The translations under genes were made by a program, and so were the position numbers. Below are positions 34,762 to 43,367 of a DNA stretch of 64,000 nucleotides, one piece after another; position 1 is the stretch's first letter, and every line of letters starts with the position of its first letter. The notes under the pieces are model-generated. The model made no database searches. It was given only the letters and a program-made list of their open reading frames with translations, and was not told the origin of the DNA. Source of the stretch: Rhizobium sp. Root1212 (GTDB lineage: Bacteria; Pseudomonadota; Alphaproteobacteria; Rhizobiales; Rhizobiaceae); the NCBI RefSeq assembly GCF_001424985.1, contig NZ_LMDA01000024.1:40106-104105 (forward strand). The letters run 5' to 3'.

Positions 34762-35367
34762 ATGAACCCGATTTTCAAACCGGTCTTCGCCGGCGGTTTG
34801 CTTGCTTTCGCGGCCGGCGCCGCGCAGGCTGAAATGCTGGCGACGACGGCGACGGATATCACCGTCTATTCCGGTCCGGGGGCCGAGTATCCGGCTGTCG
34901 GCATCGCCACCCGCGGCAGCGCAGGCTCGCTTGATGGCTGTCTAGACGGCGAGAACTGGTGCCGCATCGATGTCAACGGCATGCGCGGCTGGGTCTATGC
35001 CGAGCAATTGACGGTCGATTACAACGGCGCGCCGGTGGTGGTGCAGCAGCATCGCTCCGATCTGGCCGTTCCGGTCGTCAGCTACGAGCAGACGGGCAGT
35101 GTTGCGACGCCTGCGCCGGGCGATGAACTTATCGGCCGTGTCGACGATGGCGTCGTGGTGACGCCGCCGGCCGAGGTCCGCACCTATATCGATACGACGA
35201 CCGTCGAGACCGTGCCCTTCGAGGGCGATCTGGTGGTGGGCGCCACGCTGCCGCCGGGCGTGACCGTCGCTGAAGTGCCGAATTATCGCTACAGCTATGT
35301 CCGGCTCAACGACCGCCCGGTTCTGGTCGATCCGCAGACGCGCCGCGTCGTTTACGTCTACGACTGA
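34762..35367 (+). CDS. Secreted SH3b/DUF1236-type protein
   Basis: A 201-residue periplasmic protein with signal peptide ending AGAAQAEM. Residues ~22-85 form a bacterial SH3 domain (DITVYSGPGAEYPAVGIATRGS, CRIDVNGMRGWVYAEQL). The C-terminal ~45 residues (VGATLPPGVTVAEVPNYRYSYVRLNDRP) match the DUF1236 tail common in rhizobial envelope proteins. Probably binds peptidoglycan or another envelope partner. ATG 34762 follows AGGAGAAG. The next small gene starts one base after the stop. Confidence 0.85.
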   Translation: MNPIFKPVFAGGLLAFAAGAAQAEMLATTATDITVYSGPGAEYPAVGIATRGSAGSLDGCLDGENWCRIDVNGMRGWVYAEQLTVDYNGAPVVVQQHRSDLAVPVVSYEQTGSVATPAPGDELIGRVDDGVVVTPPAEVRTYIDTTTVETVPFEGDLVVGATLPPGVTVAEVPNYRYSYVRLNDRPVLVDPQTRRVVYVYD

Positions 35368-35368
35368 G

Positions 35369-35542
35369 ATGACAATGCGTGGAATGATGCTCGGTGTGTT
35401 CGGGGTCGTGATCGGTTCGATCCTGAGCATTCTCGTGGCCCAGTATTTCGATCAGGGCGGCGGCTCTCGCAGCACGCAACCGCCTGATCCGCTTGTCGTC
35501 GATCCGCAACATGCGGCCGAGCAGACGAAGAAGCTGCCTTAG
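35369..35542 (+). CDS. Small single-span membrane protein
   Basis: A 57-residue protein, MTMRGMMLGVFGVVIGSILSILVAQYFDQ then a polar Pro-rich tail. One membrane helix near the N-terminus. It begins two bases after the stop of the SH3 gene, which implies coupled translation and a related envelope role. An alternative ATG lies at 35375. Confidence 0.65.
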   Translation: MTMRGMMLGVFGVVIGSILSILVAQYFDQGGGSRSTQPPDPLVVDPQHAAEQTKKLP

Positions 35543-35577
35543 AGTCTGTCAGGTTCATTCTGAACCTGACAGACTCT
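35541..35577 (+). terminator. Perfect 17-bp hairpin after the SH3/TM gene pair
   Basis: AGAGTCTGTCAGGTTCA (35541-35557) and its exact complement (35561-35577) flank a 3-base loop TTC, overlapping the last two bases of the gene's stop. No T-run follows at once, but 35582-35605 is T-rich. It probably stops transcription between convergent genes and may be part of a dispersed rhizobial repeat that includes the following GGGAAAACCGGTTCCC. Confidence 0.6.
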
Positions 35578-35639
35578 CAATTCTTTTGTTTTCGTTTGTC
35601 TTTTCGGGAAAACCGGTTCCCACTTTTCCCTAACAAACT

Positions 35640-37688
35640 CTAGTTGCCGGCGAGTTTGTCTGCGTCTTGATCTCCTTCGTCGAATGAGCGCACCGCTTGC
35701 AGGATTGCCGGCGCCAGAAGGTCCGCGCCGGCATCCGAGGGGTGATCGTCGTCGAAATAGTAAATTGTCGAAGCATCGAGACTGTTGATGCAGCGGCCGG
35801 GAAGCGGCTTGCCGCAGAAATGCTCTGCCGGCTTCACCTTGCGCAGGTTGGGATGCGACAGCGTGTCGAAGGCCGCGATGATCTTTTCGTTGCGCTTGTT
35901 GTAGCGATCGTAGCTGGTGCTGAACTCCAGCCTATCGCGGCGGGTCAATGCTGCCTTTGCGACGATGCCGGGCACGTCCCAGCCTGCTTCCGGGACCGGA
36001 TAAACCAACACCACGTGGAAGCCGCGCTTCAGGTAATCCTCGATATCGGCGAGGTATTGCTTCACCACACGCTCCTTGCGGGCGGGGTCGTCGCGGCCGG
36101 CGGGCGTGTCGCGGCGGTCGTAAAGATCGGCATAGAGGGGTTTCAGGCTTTCGACGCCGCCTTCGCCGTTGTCGAAGGGCGTTCCTTCGACATAGAGCGT
36201 CCAGCGGCTGAGCATGACAACAGTCTTGATGTCGCTGCTGCGGATGTACTCCTCTATCCCGGAGAAGAAGGAATTGCAGCGCATCTTGTATTTGGCGTCG
36301 AAGACGTAGAAGCCGGAAAAGCCGGCGCAGGCTGAATGGGCCATGACATAGAGATCGGCGCCCGCCTTTTCGAAGGTCCGCATCGTCTCGCCTGCCACGG
36401 CGGCGGCGTGGGAATCGCCGATCAGAATCGTATCCGGGGTCCTGGTATTCGGCGTCAGGCAGTCGCGCACGGGATGGTCGAGCTTGGCCTCCCCCTTGTC
36501 GTAGAGGCAGCGGAGCATGATCGGGTCGGGATTTTCCTTCACCTCCAGCGCCAGTTGCGCCTCAGGGGGAAGGCGGAACTCCAGGCCGCTGTCGCGCGTG
36601 GCGAGAAAACCCGCGGCAATGAATGCCGCCGCGACTGCCCCGGCACCGGCAAGGACACGCATCGAGTCCGGCAGGAAGGGGATCGGCCCCTTGCGGAAGG
36701 GTGTCTCGACGAAGCGCCAAGACAGATAGGAAATCGGGAAGGCGGCAATGGCAAGGGCGGCCATGACCATGGGCGACGGTTCCGTCAGGGCGCGGATGCG
36801 GGCAAAGGCAAAGAGCGGCTGGTGCCAGAGATAAAGACTGTAGCTGATAAGGCCGATGCCGACGAAGGGGCGGGTGGAGAGCAGCATCGCCGTCCACGTG
36901 CCCTGCCAGCCGAAAAGGATGACGAGCGCCGTGCCGATGACGGGGACGGCGGTGTAGAAGGATGGGTAGGGCGTTGCCGCATCATAGGCGAAGATGCCCC
37001 AGCCGATCAGCGCCAGGCCGAGAGCCGAAAGCAGGTTGCTGTTGCGGAAATAGCCGCCGGAAACGAGGAAGGCCGATAGCGAGCCGGCCAGCAGTTCCCA
37101 GGCGCGGCTGCTCGGCAGGTAGAAATTAGCCGAAGCGAAATTCTGCGAGCCGTATTGCGCAAGGCCGAGGCTCAGGAGCGCGACAGCGGCGATGACGCCG
37201 ATCACCACCGGCTTGCCGAAGCGCCAGAGCAACATCACTGCCAGCGGAAACACCACGTAATATTGTTCCTCGACCGCCAGGCTCCAGGTGTGCAGCAGCG
37301 GCTGCAATTCGGCGGAAGGGGCGAAATAGCCGGCCTCCTGCCAGAAGAGCACATTGGAGGCGAAGAGGCTGACGGCGATCAGGCTTGCGCCGAAATCCTT
37401 CATCTGCTCTGGCAGCATCCAGGCCCAGGCGAAGGGCAGGCAGCAGAGCAGCACAAAGGAGAGCACCGGCACGATGCGCCGCGCCCGGCGCTCGTAGAAG
37501 CGCAGGATGGAAAAGCCGTCTTTCTCCTGTTCGTGGATGATGATCGAGGTGATCAGATAGCCGCTGATGACGAAGAAGATATCGACGCCGATAAAGCCGC
37601 CGCTGAAGGAGGCCAACCCCGCGTGGAAGAGGAGAACGGGAACCACGGCGACGGTTCGGAGCCCGTCTATTTCTCGTCTGTACTGCAT
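35640..37688 (-). CDS. OafA/YrhL-type acyltransferase with C-terminal SGNH domain
   Basis: A 682-residue protein. Residues 1-~350 form an Acyltransferase_3 membrane domain of ~10 helices starting MQYRREIDGLRTVAVVPVLLFHAG, with FIGVDIFFVISGYLIT, RFYERRARRI and the catalytic-type His in LLFHAG. Residues ~430-682 are a periplasmic SGNH hydrolase-like domain: LIGDSHAAAVAGE (block I) and YYFDDDHPSDAGADLL (Asp-x-x-His block V). Such proteins O-acetylate cell-surface polysaccharide or LPS. ATG 37688 is chosen; ATG 37700 is also possible. The frame stays open upstream through a palindromic repeat, which is not coding. Confidence 0.88.
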   Translation of the reverse strand: MQYRREIDGLRTVAVVPVLLFHAGLASFSGGFIGVDIFFVISGYLITSIIIHEQEKDGFSILRFYERRARRIVPVLSFVLLCCLPFAWAWMLPEQMKDFGASLIAVSLFASNVLFWQEAGYFAPSAELQPLLHTWSLAVEEQYYVVFPLAVMLLWRFGKPVVIGVIAAVALLSLGLAQYGSQNFASANFYLPSSRAWELLAGSLSAFLVSGGYFRNSNLLSALGLALIGWGIFAYDAATPYPSFYTAVPVIGTALVILFGWQGTWTAMLLSTRPFVGIGLISYSLYLWHQPLFAFARIRALTEPSPMVMAALAIAAFPISYLSWRFVETPFRKGPIPFLPDSMRVLAGAGAVAAAFIAAGFLATRDSGLEFRLPPEAQLALEVKENPDPIMLRCLYDKGEAKLDHPVRDCLTPNTRTPDTILIGDSHAAAVAGETMRTFEKAGADLYVMAHSACAGFSGFYVFDAKYKMRCNSFFSGIEEYIRSSDIKTVVMLSRWTLYVEGTPFDNGEGGVESLKPLYADLYDRRDTPAGRDDPARKERVVKQYLADIEDYLKRGFHVVLVYPVPEAGWDVPGIVAKAALTRRDRLEFSTSYDRYNKRNEKIIAAFDTLSHPNLRKVKPAEHFCGKPLPGRCINSLDASTIYYFDDDHPSDAGADLLAPAILQAVRSFDEGDQDADKLAGN

Positions 37689-37894
37689 ACTACCCCGCAT
37701 CCGAAACGGCCCTTTGCGCATAGAGCAGCAGAAAGCCGGCGGCGTCAACGCAACCGGTGCGTTCGTTCCGTGTGTGGTCAACTGTCTGGCGAGAGATCGG
37801 TGCATCGATGCGGGCAATGAATATGCCGCAGGCCCCCTGTCAGCTCCCTCCTTGAGGGCAGGGTAATCGCATATGAAAGCGCGGCTGGTTTTCC

Positions 37895-38008
37895 CTTCTC
37901 CCCAGTGGGGAGAAGGTGGCCCGCAGGGCCGGATGAGGGGGCGGCACCGGGTTCGCGGCGAAGACCCCCTCATCTGCCCTTCGGGCATCTTCTCCCCGAG
38001 GGGAGAAG
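37895..38008. repeat. RIME-like palindromic repeat, intergenic copy
   Basis: CTTCTCCCC-AGT-GGGGAGAAG (37895-37915) and CTTCTCCCC-GA-GGGGAGAAG (37989-38008) flank inverted arms containing GGATGAGGGG and CCCCCTCATC. It has the same arms and length as the copy inside the CoA-lyase gene. The gap 37689-38117 between the acyltransferase and cysA holds this repeat and no gene. Confidence 0.9.
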
Positions 38009-38117
38009 CGGGAAGTCGCCGCGGCAACCGGGACCATATGCTGTTGCCCCGCCTTAATGGGCGATGCTGGTAGGGCAGAAGCGGGTCAAGCCGCAAGCTC
38101 GAGCCCTAACGAGGCCT

Positions 38118-39167
38118 TTACCCCGCAGCACCCTCCCGGAAGAGCCGCCAGCGGGTGGGGCGGAAGGCGAGGCGGGAGCCGTCGGCGGCGGCCATTTCCG
38201 GCGGCAGTTCGATTTCCACGCGGCAATCGGAAATGCCGATGTCGAGTTCGACATGGCGGGTGCCGGCCACGCGGCGGCTGACGGCGACGGTGCCGGCGAT
38301 GCTGCCGTCGCTATCGTCGAGCAATTCGACGTCATGGGGGCGGAAATAGAGGTGGGCGAGGCCGTCTGCCTCGCCGCTGGCGCTGACGCCGATCGATCGA
38401 TCGCCGATCCAGAGCTGGCCGTTTCCGACGCGCACCGGAATGATGTTCGATTCGCCGATGAAGCCGAAGACGAAGGGTGAGTTCGGCTGATCGTAGATCT
38501 CGTCGGGCGTGCCGATCTGCTCGATCTTGCCCTTGCTCATGACGACGACGCGGTCGGCAAGCTCCAGCGCTTCATCCTGGTCGTGGGTGACGAAGACGGT
38601 GGTGTGGCCGGTACGGTCGTGGATTTCGCGCAGCCAGCGGCGCAGTTCCTTGCGCACCTGCGCATCGAGCGCGCCGAAGGGCTCGTCGAGCAGCAGCACG
38701 TTCGGCTCCACCGCCATGGCGCGGGCAAGCGCCACGCGCTGGCGCTGGCCGCCGGAAAGCTGGGCCGGATAGCGTTTTTCAAGGCCGCCGAGTTGCACGA
38801 GTTCGAGCAGTTCGAGCGCGCGGGCACGGATTTCGGCGGCGGGCGGACGGCGGCTGGCCTTGCGCACCTTCAGGCCGAAGGAAACGTTGTCGAGCACCGT
38901 CATGTGGCGGAAAAGGGCGTAATGCTGGAACACGAAGCCGATATTGCGTTCCTGCACGGTCTTCTTCGAGGCATCCTCCTCACCGAAATAGACGGTGCCT
39001 TCGGTCGGGGTTTCGAGGCCTGCAATCAGGCGCAGAAGCGTCGTCTTGCCGGAACCCGACGGGCCGAGCAGCGCGATCAGTTCGCCGGAGCGGATATCCA
39101 GCGACACGTCGTTCAGCGCCGGGAAGCGGCCGAATTCCTTACGTATGTTTTGTACACGGACTTCCAT
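38118..39167 (-). CDS. cysA: Sulfate/thiosulfate ABC transporter ATP-binding protein
   Basis: A 349-residue ATPase: Walker [10 protein letters not shown] at 35-43, [15 protein letters not shown] signature, Walker [14 protein letters not shown]-loop [15 protein letters not shown]. The C-terminal ~110 residues form the TOBE-type regulatory domain ([10 protein letters not shown]). It energises import of sulfate or thiosulfate by CysTW with Sbp. Last gene of the four-gene operon sbp-cysT-cysW-cysA, 14 bases after cysW. Length and sequence fit CysA. Confidence 0.93.
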   Translation of the reverse strand: MEVRVQNIRKEFGRFPALNDVSLDIRSGELIALLGPSGSGKTTLLRLIAGLETPTEGTVYFGEEDASKKTVQERNIGFVFQHYALFRHMTVLDNVSFGLKVRKASRRPPAAEIRARALELLELVQLGGLEKRYPAQLSGGQRQRVALARAMAVEPNVLLLDEPFGALDAQVRKELRRWLREIHDRTGHTTVFVTHDQDEALELADRVVVMSKGKIEQIGTPDEIYDQPNSPFVFGFIGESNIIPVRVGNGQLWIGDRSIGVSASGEADGLAHLYFRPHDVELLDDSDGSIAGTVAVSRRVAGTRHVELDIGISDCRVEIELPPEMAAADGSRLAFRPTRWRLFREGAAG

Positions 39168-39181
39168 AAATACTTGACCTT

Positions 39182-40066
39182 TCAGTGCCGGCGGCTGGCG
39201 GCGATCTGGGCGCTGAACTTCATTTCAAGCAGCGTCTTCAGGATGAGGGTAACGAGCGCCAGCAGCGCAAGCAGGGCCGCCACGGCAAAGGCGGCGACGA
39301 AATTATATTCGTTGTAGAGGATCTCCACTTGCAGCGGCATGGTATTGGTGAGCCCCCGGATATGGCCGGACACCACCGACACGGCGCCGAACTCGCCCAT
39401 GGCGCGGGCGTTGCAGAGCAGAACGCCGTAAAGCAGGCCCCACTTGATGTTGGGAAGCGTCACGTACCAGAAGGTCTGCCAGCCGCTGGCACCGAGCGAA
39501 AGAGCCGCTTCCTCGTCGGACGTGCCCTGTTCCTGCATCAGCGGGATCAGTTCGCGGGCGACGAAGGGGAAGGTGATGAACACCGTGGCGATGACGATGC
39601 CGGGAACGGCAAACAGGATCTGGATGCCGTGGCTTTGCAGCCAGGGGCCGATCAGGCTGTGCGATCCGAACAGGAGCACGAAGATCAGACCCGACACGAC
39701 CGGCGAGACCGAGAAGGGCAGGTCGATCAGGGTGGTCAAGAACGCCTTGCCCTTGAACTCGTATTTGGCGATCGCCCAGGCGGCGCAAACGCCGAACACT
39801 AGATTGAGCGGCACAGCGATGGCGGCGACGAGAAGCGTGAGGCGGATGGCCGAGAAGGTCTCGGGATCGCGCAGTACCGTCAGGAATTCGCCGGGGCCGT
39901 TGCGCAGCGCTTCGGTGAAGACAACCGCCAGCGGCAACAGCAGGAACAGCGCGACGAAACAGAGGGCGGTGGCGATCAACCCGTAGCGGGCCAGCCGGCT
40001 TTCGGAGGTCGCGGTGCGCACGGTCTCGCTGGTGTGGTGGCCGGTGGAGGTGAAATCATGCGCCAT
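39182..40066 (-). CDS. cysW: Sulfate ABC transporter permease CysW
   Basis: A 294-residue inner-membrane permease with six helices. [22 protein letters not shown] and the EAA loop [23 protein letters not shown] are typical of Cys[21 protein letters not shown] is the family region before the last helices. It forms the channel with CysT. Its start overlaps the cysT stop by 11 bases. Confidence 0.93.
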   Translation of the reverse strand: MAHDFTSTGHHTSETVRTATSESRLARYGLIATALCFVALFLLLPLAVVFTEALRNGPGEFLTVLRDPETFSAIRLTLLVAAIAVPLNLVFGVCAAWAIAKYEFKGKAFLTTLIDLPFSVSPVVSGLIFVLLFGSHSLIGPWLQSHGIQILFAVPGIVIATVFITFPFVARELIPLMQEQGTSDEEAALSLGASGWQTFWYVTLPNIKWGLLYGVLLCNARAMGEFGAVSVVSGHIRGLTNTMPLQVEILYNEYNFVAAFAVAALLALLALVTLILKTLLEMKFSAQIAASRRH

Positions 40067-40913
40067 AACCGTACCTCCTTCTGCTCCAGGCCTGGATGAG
40101 ATTGATGATCAAGAGCATGGCAAAGGAGATGACCAGCATGACGGCGGCGATGGCGGTCGCGGCCGGATAGTTGAATTCTTCGAGGCGGATGACGATCAAA
40201 AGCGGCGCGATTTCCGAGACGTAGGGAAGATTGCCGGCGATGAAGATCACCGAGCCGTATTCCCCGACGCCGCGGGCAAAGGCGAGTGCAAAGCCGGTGA
40301 GCACCGCCGGCGCAAGGCCGGGCAACAGTACGCGGCTGATGGTCTGGAAGCGTGTCGCGCCAAGCGTCGCTGCAGCTTCCTCCACCTCCTTGTCGATTTC
40401 CTCCATGATCGGCTGCACCGTGCGCACGACGAAGGGCAGGCCGACGAAGACCAGCGCGATGACGATGCCGAGCGGGGTGAAGGCGACCTTGATGCCAAGC
40501 GGCGTTATGAGGCTGCCGATCCAGCCGTTCGGCGCATAGAGCGTGGTGAGCGCGATGCCGGCAACGGCCGTCGGCAGCGCGAAGGGCAGATCGACCACGG
40601 CGTCGATGATGCGCTTGCCGGGAAACCGGTAGCGAACCAGCACCCAGGCGAGGATCACGCCGAAGACGACATTGACGGCAGCGGCCGCAAAGGCCGTGCC
40701 GAAGCTGATGCGAAGCGCGTTGAGGGTCCGCTCATCGGTCGCAAGCGACCAGAACTTTTCCCAGCCAAGGGCGCTTGAGCGCAGGGCGAGGCCGGAAAGC
40801 GGAATGAGAACGATGAGGAAAAGCCATGACAAAGTAACGCCGAGCGCCAATCCGAAACCCGGAATGACGCTCGGCTGTCTGAATTGCCACCGCCGAACTG
40901 TGCGTGCGGTCAT
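40056..40913 (-). CDS. cysT: Sulfate ABC transporter permease CysT (CysU)
   Basis: A 285-residue permease with six helices. [34 protein letters not shown] N-terminus, [21 protein letters not shown], the EAA loop [21 protein letters not shown], and [19 protein letters not shown] identify CysT. The final residues overlap cysW. It follows the binding-protein gene by 6 bases. Confidence 0.93.
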   Translation of the reverse strand: MTARTVRRWQFRQPSVIPGFGLALGVTLSWLFLIVLIPLSGLALRSSALGWEKFWSLATDERTLNALRISFGTAFAAAAVNVVFGVILAWVLVRYRFPGKRIIDAVVDLPFALPTAVAGIALTTLYAPNGWIGSLITPLGIKVAFTPLGIVIALVFVGLPFVVRTVQPIMEEIDKEVEEAAATLGATRFQTISRVLLPGLAPAVLTGFALAFARGVGEYGSVIFIAGNLPYVSEIAPLLIVIRLEEFNYPAATAIAAVMLVISFAMLLIINLIQAWSRRRYGYGA

Positions 40914-40919
40914 TAAGAA

Positions 40920-41945
40920 TTATTGCCCCGGCTTGTAGATCTGGTCAAAGAGCCCGCCATCTCCAAAATATTTTGGCTGAGCTTCCTTCCATCCGCCGAA
41001 TTCGTCAATAGTGACGAGCTTCACATCCGCAAATCGCTTGATGTCGGCGGGGTCGGCAACCTCCGGCTTGAAGGGGCGGTAATAGTGCTTTGCCGCGATC
41101 TTCTGGCCGACGTCGGAGTAGAGGTATTGCAGGTAGGCTTCGGCCACCTTGCGGGTGCCCTTGGCATCGACGTTGCCATCGACCAGCGCGACCGGCGGTT
41201 CAGCCTTGATCGAGATGGAGGGGGTCACGATGTCGAAATTGTCGGGGCCGAGTTCTTCGAGCGAAAGATAGGCTTCGTTTTCCCAGGCGATCAGCACGTC
41301 GCCGAGACCGCGCTGGACGAAAGTCGTCGTCGCGCCGCGTGCGCCGGTGTCAAGCACCGGAACATGCTTGAAGAGCTGGGTTACGTATTCCTGCGCCTTG
41401 GCGTCATCGCCGTTGTTGGCTGCACGCGCCCAGGCCCAGGCAGCGAGGAAGTTCCAGCGGGCGCCGCCGGAGGTCTTCGGGTTGGGTGTGATCACCTGGA
41501 TATCGTCCTTGACGAGATCGCCCCAGTCCTTGATGCCCTTCGGATTGCCCTTGCGCACCAGGAAGACGATGGTCGAGGTGTAGGGGGCGCTGTTGTTTTC
41601 GAGCCGGCTCTTCCAGTTTTCCGGGATCTTGCCGGTTCCCTTGGCGATCGCGTCGATATCGGCTTCGAGCGCCAGCGTCACCACATCGGCGTCGAGGCCG
41701 TCGATGACGGAGCGCGCCTGCTTGCCCGAACCGCCATGGGACGTCTGGATTGTCACGGTCTCGCCCGTGTCAGCCTTCCATTTTTCCGCAAACGCCGCGT
41801 TGAAGTCCTTGTAGAGTTCGCGGGTCGGGTCATAGGAGACATTGAGAAGCGTCGTATCGGCAAAGGCCATCCCCAGGCTGCCGATCTGCAGGGCCGCCGC
41901 CAGTGCGGCCGCTGTAAGAAGTCGTGAAACTGATGTCGCTCGCAT
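40920..41945 (-). CDS. sbp: Periplasmic sulfate-binding protein
   Basis: A 341-residue binding protein. ATG 41945 follows GGAGG and yields a signal peptide ending LGMAFADTT; the frame 12 codons longer lacks this. Sulfate-family segments include LLNVSYDPTRELYKDFN, QTSHGGSGKQARSVIDGL, WGDLVKDDIQVITPNPKTSGGARWNFLAAW and GDVLIAWENEAYLS. It delivers sulfate (or thiosulfate) to CysTWA. First gene of the operon. Upstream, TATAAT-like TTATATAAT on the minus strand near 41990-41998 is a plausible -10. Confidence 0.93.
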   Translation of the reverse strand: MRATSVSRLLTAAALAAALQIGSLGMAFADTTLLNVSYDPTRELYKDFNAAFAEKWKADTGETVTIQTSHGGSGKQARSVIDGLDADVVTLALEADIDAIAKGTGKIPENWKSRLENNSAPYTSTIVFLVRKGNPKGIKDWGDLVKDDIQVITPNPKTSGGARWNFLAAWAWARAANNGDDAKAQEYVTQLFKHVPVLDTGARGATTTFVQRGLGDVLIAWENEAYLSLEELGPDNFDIVTPSISIKAEPPVALVDGNVDAKGTRKVAEAYLQYLYSDVGQKIAAKHYYRPFKPEVADPADIKRFADVKLVTIDEFGGWKEAQPKYFGDGGLFDQIYKPGQ

Positions 41946-42153
41946 CTCTACCTCCGTTGCTTGCAGGTATAGTCTATGCATTAGGTGGAATTATATAACG
42001 CAGAACTTTTTGTTGTCCCGGAGCCGATGAGAAAGTCGTGCCTTTTTCCGGCCGCAAATGGGAAAACAATTTGCCGTGCGCAGCATTTTCGCGGATCGAC
42101 GAAAATTTTTGCCCGCAAATCGTTATATGCCGCAGCGCTGAAATTCCGATACC

Positions 42154-42447
42154 TCAATCGCGAAGGGCCGAGAAGATATCCTGACGCTCCCGCCACACCA
42201 GTTTCAACGACCGGTCCGGCTGGATGATATACGTTTCCTGGATGCGCTCGCCGTAAGGGCCGAAGAAATAGTTGCTGACGGTGCTGCCGATCGGCGCCTT
42301 GGTCAGCTTCGTGCGCGGCTGGCCGCCATAGGTGATGCTGCCGGGGATCGGCTCAAGGCCCGGTCCGCTGGTGTCGCCGACGACACATCCGCTCAGAACC
42401 ACGCAGCCGGTCAGGACAAATGCGGCCGCGGCAATGATCTTCCTCAT
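42154..42447 (-). CDS. Small lipoprotein
   Basis: A 97-residue protein with a lipobox (signal FVLTGCVVLSGCVVGD, either LTGC or LSGC as acylation site). The mature part is ~75 residues, GSTVSNYFFGPYGERIQETYIIQPD then a basic stretch, which resembles small outer-membrane assembly-type lipoproteins without a clear family. ATG 42447 follows AAAGGAGGAG, a very strong site. Confidence 0.75.
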   Translation of the reverse strand: MRKIIAAAAFVLTGCVVLSGCVVGDTSGPGLEPIPGSITYGGQPRTKLTKAPIGSTVSNYFFGPYGERIQETYIIQPDRSLKLVWRERQDIFSALRD

Positions 42448-42686
42448 GATCTCCTCCTTTGCCGCCGGGTGCCCATCATGTGCACGACGGTCGTCTGGAT
42501 ATAACGCGAGGGTGGAAAATTTCCAGCGACGTTGTCGTGAGGGGGCAGGGCGTGGAAAGGCTCCCGCCCGACGCTGTTTTGCAGCACTTTGGGCCGCCGA
42601 TGCGGCTACGCTTCGGCTGGAAATGCTCTATGTGTTCTCCTGCCCTGGCGAAGCACCGGCCGGGCGAATCGACGAAAGGAAATTTC

Positions 42687-43247
42687 GTGTCCGACCCCAC
42701 CGCAATCTGCTCGCCCGAAGAGGTGTTGAGTTTCTGGTTCGAGGAATTGTCGTATGAGGCCTGGTTCACGGCGGATGCCGGGCTCGATGCCCAATGCACC
42801 CGTCGGTTCCGCGACACGCATCTGGCCTTGTCGCGCGGTCTCGACGAGCGCTGGCGCGCGACGCCCGAGGCGCGGCTGGCGGCGATCATCCTGTTCGACC
42901 AGCTGCCGCGCAATATGTATCGCGCTTCGCCGCTGGCCTTTGCGACCGATAGCCTGGCGCTGCGCGAGGCGCGGCTGGCGCTCGATGCCGGCATCGATGC
43001 GGATATGACGGTCCATCAGCGGGCATTCTTGTATTTACCGTTCGAACATTCCGAGAACCTCACCGACCAAACCGATTCCGTTCGGCTTTTTGCCGCGCTT
43101 GGTGATCCGAAATACCTCGATTTTGCCATCAGACATTGCGAGATCATCCGGAAGTTCGGACGATTCCCCCATCGGAACGCGATCCTCGGCCGTAATTCGA
43201 CAGAGGCGGAGATCGCATTTCTCGCCCAGCCGGGATCGAGTTTCTGA
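42687..43247 (+). CDS. DUF924 family protein
   Basis: A 186-residue all-helical cytosolic protein. VLSFWFEELSYEAWFTADAGLD, ARLAAIILFDQLPRNMYR and AFLYLPFEHSENLTDQ are hallmark DUF924 segments; RFGRFPHRNAILGRNSTEAE closes the fold. Biochemical role is not established. GTG 42687 follows AAAGGAAA. Length matches the family. Confidence 0.87.
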   Translation: MSDPTAICSPEEVLSFWFEELSYEAWFTADAGLDAQCTRRFRDTHLALSRGLDERWRATPEARLAAIILFDQLPRNMYRASPLAFATDSLALREARLALDAGIDADMTVHQRAFLYLPFEHSENLTDQTDSVRLFAALGDPKYLDFAIRHCEIIRKFGRFPHRNAILGRNSTEAEIAFLAQPGSSF

Positions 43248-43367
43248 TCAAGGCGTCCGGTTTTTTGCATACCGGTGCCCCAGGCCTTATGCAGCATCTG
43301 CCGTGCCTGCCGATTCCTGGCCCCGCCTGATGGCGTGGCACACCCGACGAAGGATTTTAGACTGCCG

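Noticed and set aside
37689..38096. N-terminal extension of the acyltransferase through the palindromic repeat
   Set aside because: The extension has no family similarity, lacks a ribosome binding site and crosses a RIME-like repeat; the family start MQYRREIDGLR is at 37688.
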